64,000 nt of DNA from Bog-473 sp963807775 (GCA_963807775.1 CAWECY010000015.1:62001-126000); one strand, 5' to 3'; positions 1 through 10,698 are shown, counted from the stretch's first letter. Notes: generated by a model from the sequence alone, not told the origin. Program-made: numbers and translations.

Positions 1-3000
1 TGACGGTGCCGTCCAGTCCCATCCCGGAGGCGTTCGGGACCTCGGTGGCGTTGTCGAATACCGGTTCGATCGCACTGGTGGGTGACCCGGATGCGGGGGC
101 ATCAGAGCACGGACTGGTTACCTCGTTCTCGGGAACCAGCTGGGAGACCTCGCAGCAGATCGCCCCCACGGGCACTGGTGGTTTCGGCAGCTCGGTGGCC
201 GTGTCGAGCTCCGGGACGACCGCGGTCGTCGGTCAGCAGACGTACCTGCTCACCGGTACGGCCATTGCGGGGAGCGCGGGCATCTACGCCGGATCGGGGA
301 CCGGCTCGACGATCACCTCGTGGACCAAAACGTCGACGCTGACCGCTCCCAGCGGTTCGAATGCGTTCGGCAGCTCAGTGGCCATCACCGCTGCCGGGAC
401 CGAGGCTCTCGTGGGTGATCCGACGGGTGGCGGGGGCACCGGCGCGGCCAGCAGCTACAGCGCACCTTCGGGCACGTGGTCCGCCACTACCACCGCCACT
501 GCGTTCACGCCCCCCCCCTACCCCGGGGCCTTCGGTACCGCGGTCGCCGTGTCCGGTGACGCGTCAAGCGCCTTCGTCGGAGATGCGTTGGGCACCGACG
601 TGAACTTTGCTCTCGAAGGCACGGTGACCGCGTACACCGCCAACGGGAGGTGGTGGAACCTCGGGACCGTCGCCGTCCCACCAGCGAATGCCAGCTCATT
701 CGGCACCACCCTCTCGATGTCATCGGCGGGCACGACGGTGCTCGAAGGCGATGTGAGCGGAGACGCCGAAGGGACCGCGTCCGTTTATACCTACAACGGC
801 TCGACACTCAGCACACCTAGCGTCCTCACACGTCCCGCCGGCGCCAGCGCATTCGGGACGGCAGTGGCGATTTCGGGGAACGGGTCGACCGCTGTCGTCG
901 GTGATCCGGGCAGCTTCGACGCGACAACCAGCACAGGCGGCACGGCGACCGTGTACACCGTGACCGGGTCAGGGTGGTCTTCAGGGACCGCCTTGGCGGT
1001 ACCGTCCACCGCGGCTCGAGTTCGGGAACTCGGTGGCGATCTCCGCCAGCGGGAACAAGATCCTAGTGGGAGACCCGGAGGGCGGCGAGAACGGCACCGG
1101 CGCGGTCACCGAGTTCACCCTGAGCGGCGGCACCTGGTCGCCGGGGACCGCACTTTCGACGCCGGCGAACACGTACAACTTCGGCACGACGGTGGCCCTT
1201 TCGGCCAACGGCGACGTGGCCCTGGTCGCCGACCCCGGGCCCGCAGCACCCGGCGGTGGGTCGGTGATCCCCTACACCCTCGGTGACGGGATCCTCTCTG
1301 AGGGGAATCCGCTTCCGACACCGGTCGATGCCTCGACGTTCGGCACGGCGCTTGCACTGTCCCAGACGGGCAATGTGGCGCTCGTCGGGGACCCGGCGGG
1401 CGGTTCGTCGGGCGCCGGTGCCGCGACCGTCTTCACCGACAACGCCGGCTCCTGGGTACAAAACGCCTCGTTGACCCCCGTCGGCACCTCCGCCCAGTTC
1501 GGCGCCTCGGTGGCCCTATCAGCCAGCGGAGAAATCGCACTGGTCGGTGATCCCGGGGCACAGACCTACGGCACGACGACGGTCTATGACTTCGACGGAT
1601 CCTGGTCGGTCGGGACCCCGCTCACGGTCACCCCGAACGCCGAAACGTTCGGGACGGCGGTGGCGCTCTCGGCGGACGGGACGATCGCTGCGGTCGGGGA
1701 CCCCGACGGTGGCCTCTCGGGCGGAGCGGTGACCGTCTTCTCGCTCGATGCTACGACCGCGGCGACCATTCTCAGTGCCTCGGCGAATCCGTCGCCCGCC
1801 CCGACTGGCACGCCCGTCACCTATTCGGCCACTGTCTCCGCAGGGAGTGGTACGCCCACGGGCACGGTGACCTTCAGCACCGGACTCATAACCTTGTGCA
1901 CGGCGACCCTCTCCGGGGCAACGGGGAGTTGTGTCGCCAGCGATACCCCGGTCGGCATGGGCACGGTGTTCGCGAGCTACTCGGGCGACGCTGACTACAC
2001 CCCGTCGACGGCCAGCACGCCGGTCGTGATCACCTCGCCCACCACGACCCATGTCTCGGTCACCCCGACGTCGGTGACCCAGGGTGCGACCGTGACCTAC
2101 TCGGCCACCGTGTCGCCCACAACGGGGAGCGGTACGCCGACGGGAACGGTAGCCTTCAGCTCCGGCGGCACGGCCCTGTGCACGGCATCACTCGCCTCGG
2201 GATCGGGGAACTGCACGGCCTCGAACGCCCCCGTGGGTACCGACACGGTCGCCGGTAACTACTCGGGCGATTCGACCTACAGTGCCTCCTCTTCCAGCAC
2301 CAGCCTCACGGTAAACGCGCCGCCGCCGCCGCCGCCACCACCACCTTCCCACGGCTACTGGCTGGTGGGCTCAGACGGCGGCATCTTCTCCTTCGGCTCG
2401 GCCCAGTTCTACGGTTCGATGGGCGGTATCGCACTCCAACGCCCGGTCGTCGGCATCGTGCCGACACGCGACCGGGGCGGCTATTGGCTCGACGCGTCCG
2501 ACGGCGGCGTGTTCTCCTTCGGCGACACCCAGTTCTACGGCTCGATCCCGGGGCTCGGGCTCAATCCGGCCGGCTCGGGCAAGCCCAACAGCCTCAACGC
2601 GCCGATCGTCGGCATGGTGCCGAGCCACGACCAGGGCGGCTACTTCATGGTGGCTTCCGACGGCGGGGTCTTCGCCTTCGGTGACGCCCACTTCGCCGGC
2701 AGTTGTCCGGGCATCGGCGGGTGCTCGGGTGCCGCCGTGGCGGTCATGCCCGACGCCAGTGGCAACGGCTACTGGCTGGTTACGGCCACGGGCAACGTCT
2801 ACACCTTCGGTGACGCGCCCAACCTCGGAGCACCGGGGCCCCAGTCCTCTCCGATGACCTCGGCGGTGGTCACACCCGACGGCGGCGGTTACTACATCCT
2901 CGACGCCGCCGGCCAGGTCTTCTCCTACGGCGACGCCAAAGACCTCGGCAGCGTGACACCGGGTGCGGTCGGCGGGTTCAACCCGGCCTCGGCCATCTTC

Positions 3001-3135
3001 GTCACCTCCGACAACGCTGGCTACTGGGTCTCCGACGCCCTGGGCGACGTCTACACCTTCGGTGACGCACCCAACGACGGCTCCATGGCCGGCACGCACC
3101 TCAACGGTTCGATCATCGCGGCGAGCGGGTCGTGA
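1..3135 (+). CDS. Large exported repeat protein, 5'-truncated (FG-GAP-like repeats, Ig-like domains, six GYW repeats)
   Basis: The reading frame is open at the left edge, so the N-terminus and signal peptide lie outside the window. At least 11 repeats of about 52 residues follow (FGTSVALS...ALVGDP type), resembling FG-GAP or integrin-like propeller blades. Two bacterial Ig-like domains of the Big_3 type come next (VTYSATVS...GTPTGTVTF), then a run of nine prolines (about 2319-2346). Six GYW-DGG-F-FGDA repeats of about 42 residues end the protein at TGA 3133-3135. One frame break lies near 1010-1018: frame 3 upstream and frame 1 downstream both encode perfect repeats, so this looks like a one-base indel. 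Probably a cell-surface or secreted adhesin-like protein; ligand unknown. No sorting signal or membrane anchor is visible at the C-terminus. Confidence 0.8.
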
Positions 3136-3578
3136 GCGAGCTGTCTCGACGCAGTACGGACACTCAAAGGCGACACCGACGATCTCAGCTTGAACGGCTG
3201 AGGACTTCGCGGTCTGCGTGCCCCGGCGTGCCACTAGCCGAATCGCGGATTTTTCGTGCCACACTCAAGGGTGAACAGGAAACACCGGCGGATAACACCG
3301 AGTAGGTGCGCATAGCCCCTCGATCCGGTATTCGCGGTGGACGTCCACGCTCAAGTCCACACCGCGACGCCCACATCCCTGGTCAGGGCGACCTGGTTGC
3401 GCCTCGATCGCGAGCACAGATCTCATAGCGCCACTTCGGAACTCTGGGTACGGCACGACGCCTCGGCGTTCACTCCGCCGCTCCCCTTTCGTTCACGGAT
3501 GGACGTTGGCCCTGTGTGACTGAGATTTCAAGGGCACGCGTCCGGAGTGGCCGAGGTCTTCGAGTTCCCCACCCTTGG
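3136..3578. other. Intergenic region, nothing recognised
   Basis: No ORF with believable composition, RNA gene or clear terminator is visible between the repeat protein and the lipoprotein. The short ORFs here overlap each other on both strands and have no ribosome binding site. Confidence 0.5.
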
Positions 3579-3584
3579 TATGAT
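3579..3584 (+). promoter_or_regulatory. -10 element of a probable leaderless promoter
   Basis: TATGAT lies five bases before the GTG at 3590. Transcription would start at about the start codon itself, giving a leaderless mRNA, which is common in actinobacteria. No good -35 hexamer is visible 17 bases upstream, and no ribosome binding site precedes the GTG. Confidence 0.5.
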
Positions 3585-3589
3585 TTGGC

Positions 3590-4129
3590 GTGCGTCGCGT
3601 CCCGATAATCGCCGCCTCGTTGGTGTCTCTGACCGTGTTGCTGGCCGCATGCAGTAGCACCCCCGAAACCACCACGATTCCGACCCCGAACCTCGGCGTC
3701 AGTCTGCACGAGGCGGAACAATTCTTCAAGGGCATGGGCGGCGGAGGATGGAAGTACGGTGCAATAACGGGTGGCATAGTCGGTTACGCCTCTGGCGACG
3801 GACAGGCGTATTACTGCGATGTACAGCTCTCGGGCCGCGTCGTGGCGCTCAATAACCTGTTTGTGGGCTGTTTGCCCAGCGGGGCGAGCAAGAGCACTCC
3901 TCAGCAAGCCGCAAAGGTCATCAATGCTACGGTCCATCGTTTTGTACCGGATGCGTCCAAGTGGGCCCAAGAAACGACCGCGGGTCTGACCGCCAACCCG
4001 TCCAGTGTCCTGTCGAGCGACCATAAGATCGTGAACTCGACGTATGTTGAGATCCAGCACTCGTCCGCAGGAGCATCACTCGTGATCGAACCCGAAATAA
4101 TAGCTAAAGCACAGCCAGCTTCCCGCTAG
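3590..4129 (+). CDS. Small putative lipoprotein of unknown function
   Basis: A 179-residue protein. The N-terminus is a lipoprotein signal peptide: basic MRR, a hydrophobic stretch, then the lipobox LAAC with the modified cysteine at residue 21, followed by a Ser/Thr linker. Lgt and signal peptidase II would anchor it on the outer face of the membrane. The mature part is a compact domain with two cysteines (YYCD and VGC) that could pair. I do not recognise the family. The GTG at 3590 is chosen because it gives the complete signal peptide and fits the -10 element just upstream. It stands alone: its neighbours are a repeat protein and a dead transposase. Confidence 0.7.
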   Translation: MRRVPIIAASLVSLTVLLAACSSTPETTTIPTPNLGVSLHEAEQFFKGMGGGGWKYGAITGGIVGYASGDGQAYYCDVQLSGRVVALNNLFVGCLPSGASKSTPQQAAKVINATVHRFVPDASKWAQETTAGLTANPSSVLSSDHKIVNSTYVEIQHSSAGASLVIEPEIIAKAQPASR

Positions 4130-4299
4130 CTCAGCCCAGATCGACCGATCGACCTCGGTTCGAGCGCCTCCGCCAACGATGTGCTACAGGCCTGCGTGCA
4201 TGCTTTGCTAATCGCTGGTTGTGGCGTGTTCACGGACGAGTTGAACCAGAGGTATTCATCATCAGCGATCTGCGCTGGCGGCGACTCGAGGGCCACGTC

Positions 4300-4580
4300 C
4301 ACACGAAGGGTCAGGTCACAAGCACAACGTCGCGGTGAGAGGTGAGCGCAGCGACGAATCGATCCGCCCATGGCCACCGTTGCGGCAGGTGCACGGTGAC
4401 GCGTCGGGCCGAAGCGCGTGAGCCGTCCCGAGAGGCTGAGAGATGGCGCAGGTTGTTTCGGTGGTGATGAGGACGACACCGAGTCCCAGCCTGATGCTGA
4501 AGCGGGCCAGATTGTGCGCCATGAAATTGAGAGCCAATCAGGCGGCGTTGGCACCGAAGCGCCCCACGGCAGATGGTTGA
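4300..4580 (-). pseudogene. IS1380-family transposase, C-terminal remnant
   Basis: On the minus strand one frame reads GRFGANAA, a stop, then LALNFMAHNLARFSIRLGLG. This matches the end of IS1380 transposases, where the stop position is normally tryptophan (NAAWL...MAHNLARW), so TGG has become TGA. Further downstream another frame gives RRVTVHLPQRWPWADRFVAAL, the usual C-terminal tail of the family, so there is a frameshift as well. The rest of the element is missing. The surrounding 4130-4688 holds no other gene. Confidence 0.6.
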
Positions 4581-4688
4581 GACCGACACCGTATGCGGTC
4601 CTGCGGTGTACTGTTTCCCGGTCGACCCCGAGACGGCGAGCGTGCCACCCGTCGAGTACCACGGGATCGTCGGGAGGGGCAGAGAGTC

Positions 4689-5769
4689 ATGGTCGAACCG
4701 ACGGCGCGGAGCGACGCCTCCGAGGGCGGAGCGGACAAAGTCGAGAACCACAGCCGCATCACCTCGCCTTCAAACCTTGACGGCACCCCTCGACTGCCAT
4801 TCGTCGGCAGCGATGTTCGCCACCAACCAGTGGCAATCGGAGGAGTCGGTGGGAGCGGAACCCGGGTCATCGCTTCGATGATCGCTGGCCTGGGCTACGA
4901 CATGGGTATCTCGCTCAATCGTTCCCTTGACGATCTCCTTTTCACCTTCCTTTTCCGCAACCCAGATCTGTACCGTGATGTCCGCGGGCTGATCCCGAGC
5001 AATCACCCGAGTGCAGTCGACGCCCTCGACCGCTACGTGGCCATTCGAAACGGGGAACACCGGACAGGCGTGAAGCTCGCAATGTACCGAAGGTCGCTGT
5101 CACTTCCCGACAAGAATCCCCGCGGAGTGAAAAGGCAGGCGGTCCGCGCCCTCCGCCGCTACCGGAGAATGCAGTTCACCGGCCAAGAGTTCCGAAAGCT
5201 CCTGGAAACCGAGGCGGACCTGAGCCAGCCGTGGGGCTGGAAGGTTCCCTTTTGCCACCTTTTTCTCCCTACGATGTACGCCGGGATACCAGAGCTTCGG
5301 TATATCCACGTAGTGCGCGATGGTCTCGCCATTGCCAAGAGCAAGAACGATCTGCAGCGCATGCAGTGGGGTCGACTCTTCGGCGTGGCTGAAGACGGCC
5401 GAGGTCCCGAGCTCGCTCAGCTGGTGTACTGGGCTCGGGTGAACACGGCGGTGGCTGAAATTCTTGGCTACTGCACCTCATTGCCTGATCGTGAGCTACG
5501 AACGCTCCGTCGTAGAACCGACCGCCGTCCTTCAGGAGATAGCCACGTTCTTAGGGCGACCGTACACCGATGAGGCGATGGCGGTCGTCGCCGAGATACA
5601 ACGGCCGACTGATTTCGACCGTTCCTACCATTACGCAGCGGCCCCACTAACGGCCGAAGAGCGTGAGGACGTGGTTCGAGCTCTGAAGCGCTTCAGCCGC
5701 CCCGAGACCGTGACGCCGTCGACCCAGGGGCAAGGCGACCAACCCGACATCGCGCCCCGCCCGGACTGA
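4689..5769 (+). CDS. Sulfotransferase family protein (one frame break)
   Basis: About 360 residues. Such enzymes transfer sulfate from PAPS to a hydroxyl or amine acceptor. The 5'-phosphosulfate loop is GGVGGSGTR at residues 51-59. The 3'-phosphate motif is YIHVVRDGLAIAKSKND near residue 200. The late motif CLIVSYERSVVEPT...LQEIATFLG is typical of Sulfotransfer proteins. The ATG at 4689 is preceded by GGGAGGGG at a good distance; the longer ORF upstream has no such site. The last motif is in another frame (frame 3 to frame 1, break near 5475-5485). Both halves are well conserved, so a sequencing error or recent mutation is likely. The C-terminal tail is short and polar. Acceptor unknown; a role in modifying surface polysaccharide or glycoprotein is only a guess from the island context. 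Confidence 0.75.
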
Positions 5770-6603
5770 GAGAGAGCGGCGTGAATGGGCGCGCCCAGCA
5801 CCGCCACGCGGGCTCCTCAAAGCTCGTAACCAATTAGAAGGAGGGAAGGGCCTGCGAGGTTTCGAGGACAGCGGCTCGTGAGGCGAATCGGGCTCGGCGA
5901 CTCCGCCCATTCCGCTGATCTGAAGTTCAGGTTCCCACCTCGGTGGATCTTGACCAGCCGTTCCTGGTCATCTCCCGATGGGTCACCGGGGCCCGTTTGA
6001 GGTTCTTCGTCGTTCGGCCAACTCAGCTGCTGCTGGCTGTAGTGCTGGGTCGGAGTCGAGGTTGTGGTGGTCGGGCGGTGAGGAAGCAAAGGGGCTCCCG
6101 GTGCAAAGACTTCTTTACGAAAGTACAGACCATCTGACCGGCGAGACCTTGCAAAGTCCGGCCCATCTGGCGGCATTCTCGGCCGGCGATCGGCACATGC
6201 AGATGGCTCGGACCTACCGAGGGCCGCCCGCGACGGGCCCGTGGGGTCTTTGAAGTGAGCCAGCACCCCGACCGGAAGTTCGGAGGAACGACGATGCTGG
6301 TTGTCGCTGACGCAGTTGTCGCTGACGCAGTTGTCGCCGACGCAGGCGGCGTCGTTGTTGTCGTAGTACTGGTAGTCGGCGTCATTGAGCGTGCCGCAGT
6401 CACGGCGAGGCTCTTTTGTTTCGGCGTTGCTCCCAAGAGTCCAGCGACCGCGACGGTGATCGTGCGACGGCCGGGGAAGACGAACTGGTGCGTGCTAAGA
6501 GAGAGCCACCTTCTCTATCTAGGCCGCGGAGGGGTCGAGGCAGGAGTGATGAAACCTCTCGATTCGGGCTCTCGGACTGGCGGGATCATGGTTCTGGGAC
6601 GTG
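5770..6603. other. Long intergenic region with no convincing gene
   Basis: Nothing recognisable apart from a 15-bp tandem repeat. A minus-strand frame through the repeat encodes a Thr/Ala/Ser-rich stretch, which resembles a linker of a secreted protein, but it starts only at a TTG without a ribosome binding site. It may be a remnant. Confidence 0.4.
6300..6344. repeat. 15-bp tandem repeat, three copies
   Basis: The unit GTTGTCGCTGACGCA occurs twice exactly and a third time with one change. The unit length is a multiple of three, so any frame across it stays open (VVADA on plus, SATTA on minus). Confidence 0.85.
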
Positions 6604-6635
6604 AAAGAGGGGCGGGGTTTCCCCCGCCCCTCTTT
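6604..6635 (-). terminator. Strong hairpin terminator of the 542-aa protein gene
   Basis: Perfect 14-bp arms (AAAGAGGGGCGGGG and its complement) around a 4-base loop, about 30 bases beyond the stop of the minus-strand gene. The arms end in T runs on either strand, so it could also act on plus-strand transcripts. Confidence 0.8.
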
Positions 6636-6666
6636 CGGACTGACTAACGCTATGTGGTTGGTTGTC

Positions 6667-8295
6667 CTACCAGACCGCGTTGCTGCCTTGCTCAGCATGC
6701 AAGTCCCAGATGCTGTTCGGCGACGTGTTGTCGGAACCGTAGGCAGAGCCCGACGGGTTGAGCTCGAGCGTGATGATCACGCTTAGGGCAGCCGACTCAC
6801 TCGTAGCACCATACGGGTTGCTCGGGGCACCGTCGCAGACGTTCAGCGGGCTCGCACCTTCAGAAATGTGGTGGACACCTGTGCTGTCTGGTCCCGTGCC
6901 GGAGTTAATGGCCTGGGTCTCAGCGAGCGTGCAGAAGACCATCCCGTTCACTTCAAGACCCAAGTTGCCCTTGGAGGTCGTCGGATAGTCACCGGTCGCC
7001 ACGCCCTTGGTGTAGCTGTCGCAGTTGGCCGAATCCACCGCGCAAGCACCGGACGGGGCTGGCCCAGGGGCTATGAGGACGAAGGCGTTCTTGCCGCCCA
7101 AGGTGAGGCTCGTCGTCGGCTGAATGGGGGGGTTCGGGTAACCGCCACTGTCAGCCCAACCGCTCCCGATCAACGGATACGTGACGTTGAGGGCAAGTGG
7201 CACTGGCGTGGCCTCCAGCCCGAGGGCCGCGTTCGGCTCCGTTGCAGTTGTGGACCCGAGCAGGTTGGCGGTCAACGGAGCGAAATCGCCGACCACGTCG
7301 GCCAGCCCCGTACCACATTCGCTGGCTGCGAAGTCCGCGTCGGCGTAGATGCTCGCCGGCGCCTCGAGGGTTTCGCCGATCGTGACGACACCACCACTGC
7401 CGCTCGCCGGAGTCCACGACGTGGAGCTGGGTTCGTTGCTGGGGTAGCTCGCAGGCGGGGTGTAGCCCGGATTGTTAGTGGTGACGCTGGTGGAAGGTAT
7501 GGCCGACAGGGTGACCGAGGTCGCACTGTTGACCGCAGTGATCTCCATAATGTCGCCGGGAATCGAGCCTCCGAGCGGGTTTGTTGGCGATGGCCCATTG
7601 CCGGGCGGTGGGTAACCGATGGAATTGCCACCGATCTCACCGGCGACCGGTGCTCCGACGTCACCACTCGGGTAGGCGGCGTTAACGAAGGACGCTGTCG
7701 CGCTGGTCATCGTGGTGGTGCCGTTGAATACCGCGTCGCTGACCGACCGGTACGGCGTGGTCGTCGTAGCCGAAACCGTAAGCGTGTTGCCGCTGTGGAT
7801 GGGCCCGGGGACGCCATGGACGAGCGGTTCGGTCGTAGTCAAGGCCGGCGTGATGGTCACGTCGTCCGGGGTGTGCTGGCCATGGGTGTTCGGAAGCGCC
7901 GAGAAGCTGTCGGACGTCACCGTGTACGTGCCCGTGGTGTTCGCGATGGTCAGCACCTGGCCGGTGGTGGCGAGCGTCGTCGTGGGCGGCACCGTCGTCG
8001 GGTCAGTCAAGACCAGGCTGGTGGCCCCGTTGTTTGCGGTCGCTCCGATGGTCATGTCGCCGGCGGGGCTGGCGTCGAAGAACACCGCCGTGGATCCCGG
8101 ACTGGCACCACCGCTCGCGGTGTCGAAGGTGATACCACCGTCGATACCACTTGCTGCAGCGACTGCTTGGCAAGTCAGCAGTGGCGGCGCTGCCGCGCCG
8201 GCTGCCTGTTCTCCTACAAAGCTCGCAGCGCCGGCTAATGGGACAGCTACGCCTCCCATTAGGGCAACTGCGGCCAGCTTTTTCAGCATCTTCAC
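6667..8295 (-). CDS. Exported 542-aa protein of unknown function
   Basis: Start GTG at 8295, chosen because GGGAGGGG stands seven bases upstream; an ATG two codons later is the alternative. The N-terminus (MKMLKKLAAVALMGG...GAASFVGEQAAGAAA) is a signal peptide. The mature protein is rich in Thr, Ser, Gly and Pro. It contains a segment (NNGATSLVLTD...GQVLTIANTTGTYTVTS) like the SxTTLTxxxADVGxxVxVxGAG modules of the giant TIG proteins. A cysteine-containing C-terminal half follows (ECGTG, GACAVDSANCDS, MVFCTL, NVCDG). No sorting signal or C-terminal membrane segment. Isolated gene with its own terminator. Probably extracellular or surface-associated; family not recognised. Confidence 0.75.
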   Translation of the reverse strand: MKMLKKLAAVALMGGVAVPLAGAASFVGEQAAGAAAPPLLTCQAVAAASGIDGGITFDTASGGASPGSTAVFFDASPAGDMTIGATANNGATSLVLTDPTTVPPTTTLATTGQVLTIANTTGTYTVTSDSFSALPNTHGQHTPDDVTITPALTTTEPLVHGVPGPIHSGNTLTVSATTTTPYRSVSDAVFNGTTTMTSATASFVNAAYPSGDVGAPVAGEIGGNSIGYPPPGNGPSPTNPLGGSIPGDIMEITAVNSATSVTLSAIPSTSVTTNNPGYTPPASYPSNEPSSTSWTPASGSGGVVTIGETLEAPASIYADADFAASECGTGLADVVGDFAPLTANLLGSTTATEPNAALGLEATPVPLALNVTYPLIGSGWADSGGYPNPPIQPTTSLTLGGKNAFVLIAPGPAPSGACAVDSANCDSYTKGVATGDYPTTSKGNLGLEVNGMVFCTLAETQAINSGTGPDSTGVHHISEGASPLNVCDGAPSNPYGATSESAALSVIITLELNPSGSAYGSDNTSPNSIWDLHAEQGSNAVW

Positions 8296-8599
8296 TTTGT
8301 TCCCCTCCCGTCCCCGTCGCCGGGGCTACTAGTGGACTGTTTGGCTAACCGCCCGTGCGCACTCCCCCCAAAGGCCGTGACCAGAAGCCAGAAGGGACGT
8401 TACCAAAAGGTTTCGGCGCGTGCACTGCCGCCCTGATATCTATCAAAAAACCCGTTGCTTCCAGGGACTTTGAGGCTGCCGGGTCCATGTCCGCAGCGCT
8501 GGCGGTGTCCCCAGGGGAAAGCCGGGACCGGGCACCGGGGAAGAAAATCCGGTAGTTCCGGAACGACTTCAACCCGAACGCGGCACGCTTGACCCTGCT
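8296..8599. other. Leader/intergenic region upstream of the 542-aa protein gene
   Basis: Apart from the GGGAGGGG ribosome binding site next to 8295, no promoter of the TTGACA type and no confident riboswitch is visible. The sequence has G-rich and C-rich tracts that could pair, but I could not assign a known fold. Confidence 0.35.
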
Positions 8600-9633
8600 T
8601 CATGCTCCTATGTCAAGGGGACGGCGTTCCCGGCGTCTTTCACCATGGTGCGATAACAGGACGCCGGCGAGTTGGCACTTGAGGATGCGCATCGCTCGCG
8701 TCGCGTGTGGCCTTGTGTTATTGCGCTGTCTTGAGCGCGGGCTTCGTATCGGAACTAGATCATCGCCATGCGGTGCATGGCGGCATTGAGCTTGCGGTTG
8801 CGTCCCGTGAGAGCTGGTGCCGAACGGGCTGATGTGGACCCTCACCTGACGATGGGGGAACGGGTGCCGTGCCGGTCTAGCAGCCCAATCCGGTCTCGGA
8901 GAAGCGGTCGATGTCGCCGGTCTGGACGAGGATCTCGGCCGCAGCGCGTGGCGTGTTCCCGCCGAGTTCAATCAGCGTCGATCCTCAAACGCCAACGAGC
9001 TGGGTGAGCGCTGCCGTGAGCGCCCTGTTGGAGTCGAGGACCTGTTCGAGCAGGTCGATCCGCGAGGCGAGCAGATGGAGTCGGAGCACCGTGCCGGGTT
9101 CCTCGGCAGAAACTCCCGTCGATCTTGTTGAATGCGTTCACCAGTGATCGGAACACGGAGCCGTTCGGGGAGTTCGTAAATAAGCATGTCGATCTCGCCG
9201 AGGAGTGCACGCGAAACCTGGTCATGGGCCTGCGGGCGTTTTGCCAGAGTGCCATTTGTTCAGACGCGGGTCGATCGTTGCAGGTGTGGGTCCGTTTGAA
9301 TGCGCTCGAGTTGCGGGTTCGCCCGGGTTTCTTGGGCGATGCGATGCGAATCGACAATGTCGCTCTTGCCTTGGTGTCGGCCTCGTCCATCTCGAGCGGT
9401 GCGGTGAAGGCGTACGTCACGGACATCGAAGCCATCGTCAACGAGGAACCGTGAGGTGGCGTCCGAGACTGGCGGCGTTCTCAACACGCCATCGCTCGAC
9501 CGGCCCCTGATCATTGACCCACGAAACCGCCTCGGTGTAGCCGGCGATGTCGTTGTCGAAGTGCCCACTCGCAGCGACCATGCCTCGTTCAGCTTGGATG
9601 CTGACCGTAAAGCGCCGCCGACGTGATCGGACA
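8600..9633 (-). pseudogene. IS110-family transposase, degenerate
   Basis: Minus-strand pieces line up in order with an IS110 transposase. HFDNDIAGYTEAVSWVNDQG and VERWRVENAASLGRHL are the DEDD N-terminal region. DGFDVRDVRL..ARDGRGRHQGKSDIVDSHRIA follows. A middle coiled region with LIYELPERLRV comes next. The C-terminal tail has MRILKCQLAGVLLSH. The pieces are in different frames and interrupted by stops, so the gene is dead. IS110 elements usually lack inverted-repeat ends, and I could not set exact borders. Confidence 0.65.
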
Positions 9634-9760
9634 CCCCAGAGGCGAGGCTTCGTCTCTATGTGGATCCTCGCTTCGTCGTTTTCGCCGTCCTCTGCGTCGA
9701 GGAATGTGATCGACGGAGGGCCGATCGTCCACTCGAGCGCGCGCGTAGGGTCGCTCTCCA
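9634..9760 (-). pseudogene. ISL3-type transposase 5' fragment
   Basis: The segment encodes DPTRALEW..GPPSITFLDAEDG and ENDEARIHIETKP, closely matching 46300-46440 on the opposite strand (DPTRALEW..GLPAITFLGAQDG, NDEARIHVETKP). That copy continues into a zinc-ribbon region typical of ISL3 transposases. Here the match stops abruptly at about 9634, where the IS110 remnant begins, so IS110 probably inserted into or beside an ISL3 copy. Confidence 0.55.
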
Positions 9761-9944
9761 CGGGGGTCCTTCATCTGCGGTCGTCGAACAACCTCAGACT
9801 GGTGGACCCCGTCACACGTTCGCGGATCCAGCTACTGGACCCCGCGAATTTCCGATGAGTTTCGATGGCCGATGCGGACACCCCCGACGGATGGAATGCT
9901 GATTGTCGGCTGCCGGCGTCGTCGAATTTTGCTGGCTTATCGAC

Positions 9945-10506
9945 GTGTTGCCCTACGTGCCGTTGGGCGGAATCGCCCACGTAGGGGTGATGAAGGTCCC
10001 GGGCCCGGTGACACCGGACGAGCAGTCTGCGTTTACTCCGCGCCCTCGTCGTCCCCGGCGGAGGCCACCTGGGCCCGGGCGCGGCGGGCGTTGCGCCGCA
10101 ACGCCACCATAGCCACCACCACGAGGGCCAACACCAGGAGTCCCAGAAGCAAAGCGGTCATCGCCAGGCCGGCCGGCTTGGACTGGCTCGCCACCAGATT
10201 GACCGTGGTGGGGTTGGAAGACGAACCGTTCCCGGTGCCGGTTCCTCCACCACCGGACCCCGAACCGCCGGAGTGACCACCGTTGGAGGATCTCGAACCT
10301 ACCGCCTGACCGTGGGTCGAGCCCGACTCGGCGCCCGCCAAGCCATTGGCCAACGACGATCCGCCCTTCAGGTTGTGGAGGGCCTTCAAGAATTCGTTCG
10401 TGGCCAACTGGGTCAACGCCGTCTCGTACTGGGCCTGCTGGACCATCTGCTCCTGGAACGCCACCCCGGCCGCGGCGATGGCCAACAGCTGCTGGGGGGT
10501 CTGGTA
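9945..10506. repeat. Left arm of a 562-bp inverted repeat
   Basis: As far as I could compare by eye, this segment is nearly identical to the reverse complement of 34445-35006. The shared part covers the coding C-terminus of the Ig/MBG protein and about 90 bp beyond its stop codon. The arms enclose about 24 kb carrying both giant TIG genes. Confidence 0.85.
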
Positions 10507-10612
10507 GGGCCCGGTGACCTGATTGGTGCTCCCGCCCCCGTTCCTCCCGGGGATGCCGGAAATGCCCCCTCCTGAGCTACCGCCGGACGATGAGCCGGAG
10601 CCCGTCCATCGG
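10033..10612 (-). pseudogene. Truncated copy of the membrane-anchored Ig/MBG protein (C-terminal part only)
   Basis: The frame begins with a Gly/Ser linker (GSGSSSGGSSGGG), preceded by a stop and without a start or signal peptide. It then runs through TPQQLLAIAAAGVAFQEQM to the membrane segment LAMTALLLGLLVLALVVVAM and a basic/acidic tail. From the TPQQ motif on, it matches the protein encoded at 33046-34918. The linker just before it differs between the two copies. With no signal peptide or start it is probably not functional, though it could recombine with the intact copy. Confidence 0.7.
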
Positions 10613-10648
10613 CACCGTCAGACCCCGGTGAAATTCGAAGCGCAAGAA

Positions 10649-10676
10649 AAAAGCCGCCGGTTGCCCGGCGGCTTTT
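10649..10676 (-). terminator. Rho-independent terminator of the 988-aa repeat protein gene
   Basis: Arms AAAAGCCGCCGG and complement, 12 bp, loop of four bases, followed on the minus strand by a T run (TTTTTTCTT). It lies about 25 bases after the stop of the 10699-13665 gene. Confidence 0.85.
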
Positions 10677-10698
10677 CCCTCCTGTCTCGATCAGTGGA

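Noticed and set aside
6023..6436. Thr-rich minus-strand ORF as a secreted protein gene
   Set aside because: Starts at TTG without a ribosome binding site and lacks a full signal peptide; composition derives from the tandem repeat.
6255..6647. 130-codon plus-strand ORF across the 15-bp repeat
   Set aside because: Val/Asp/Ala-rich because of the repeat, no ribosome binding site, ends inside a terminator hairpin.
8296..8600. Possible riboswitch (such as c-di-AMP type) before the 542-aa exported protein gene
   Set aside because: G- and C-rich tracts suggest structure, but I could not match a conserved core by eye. A covariance-model scan would decide.
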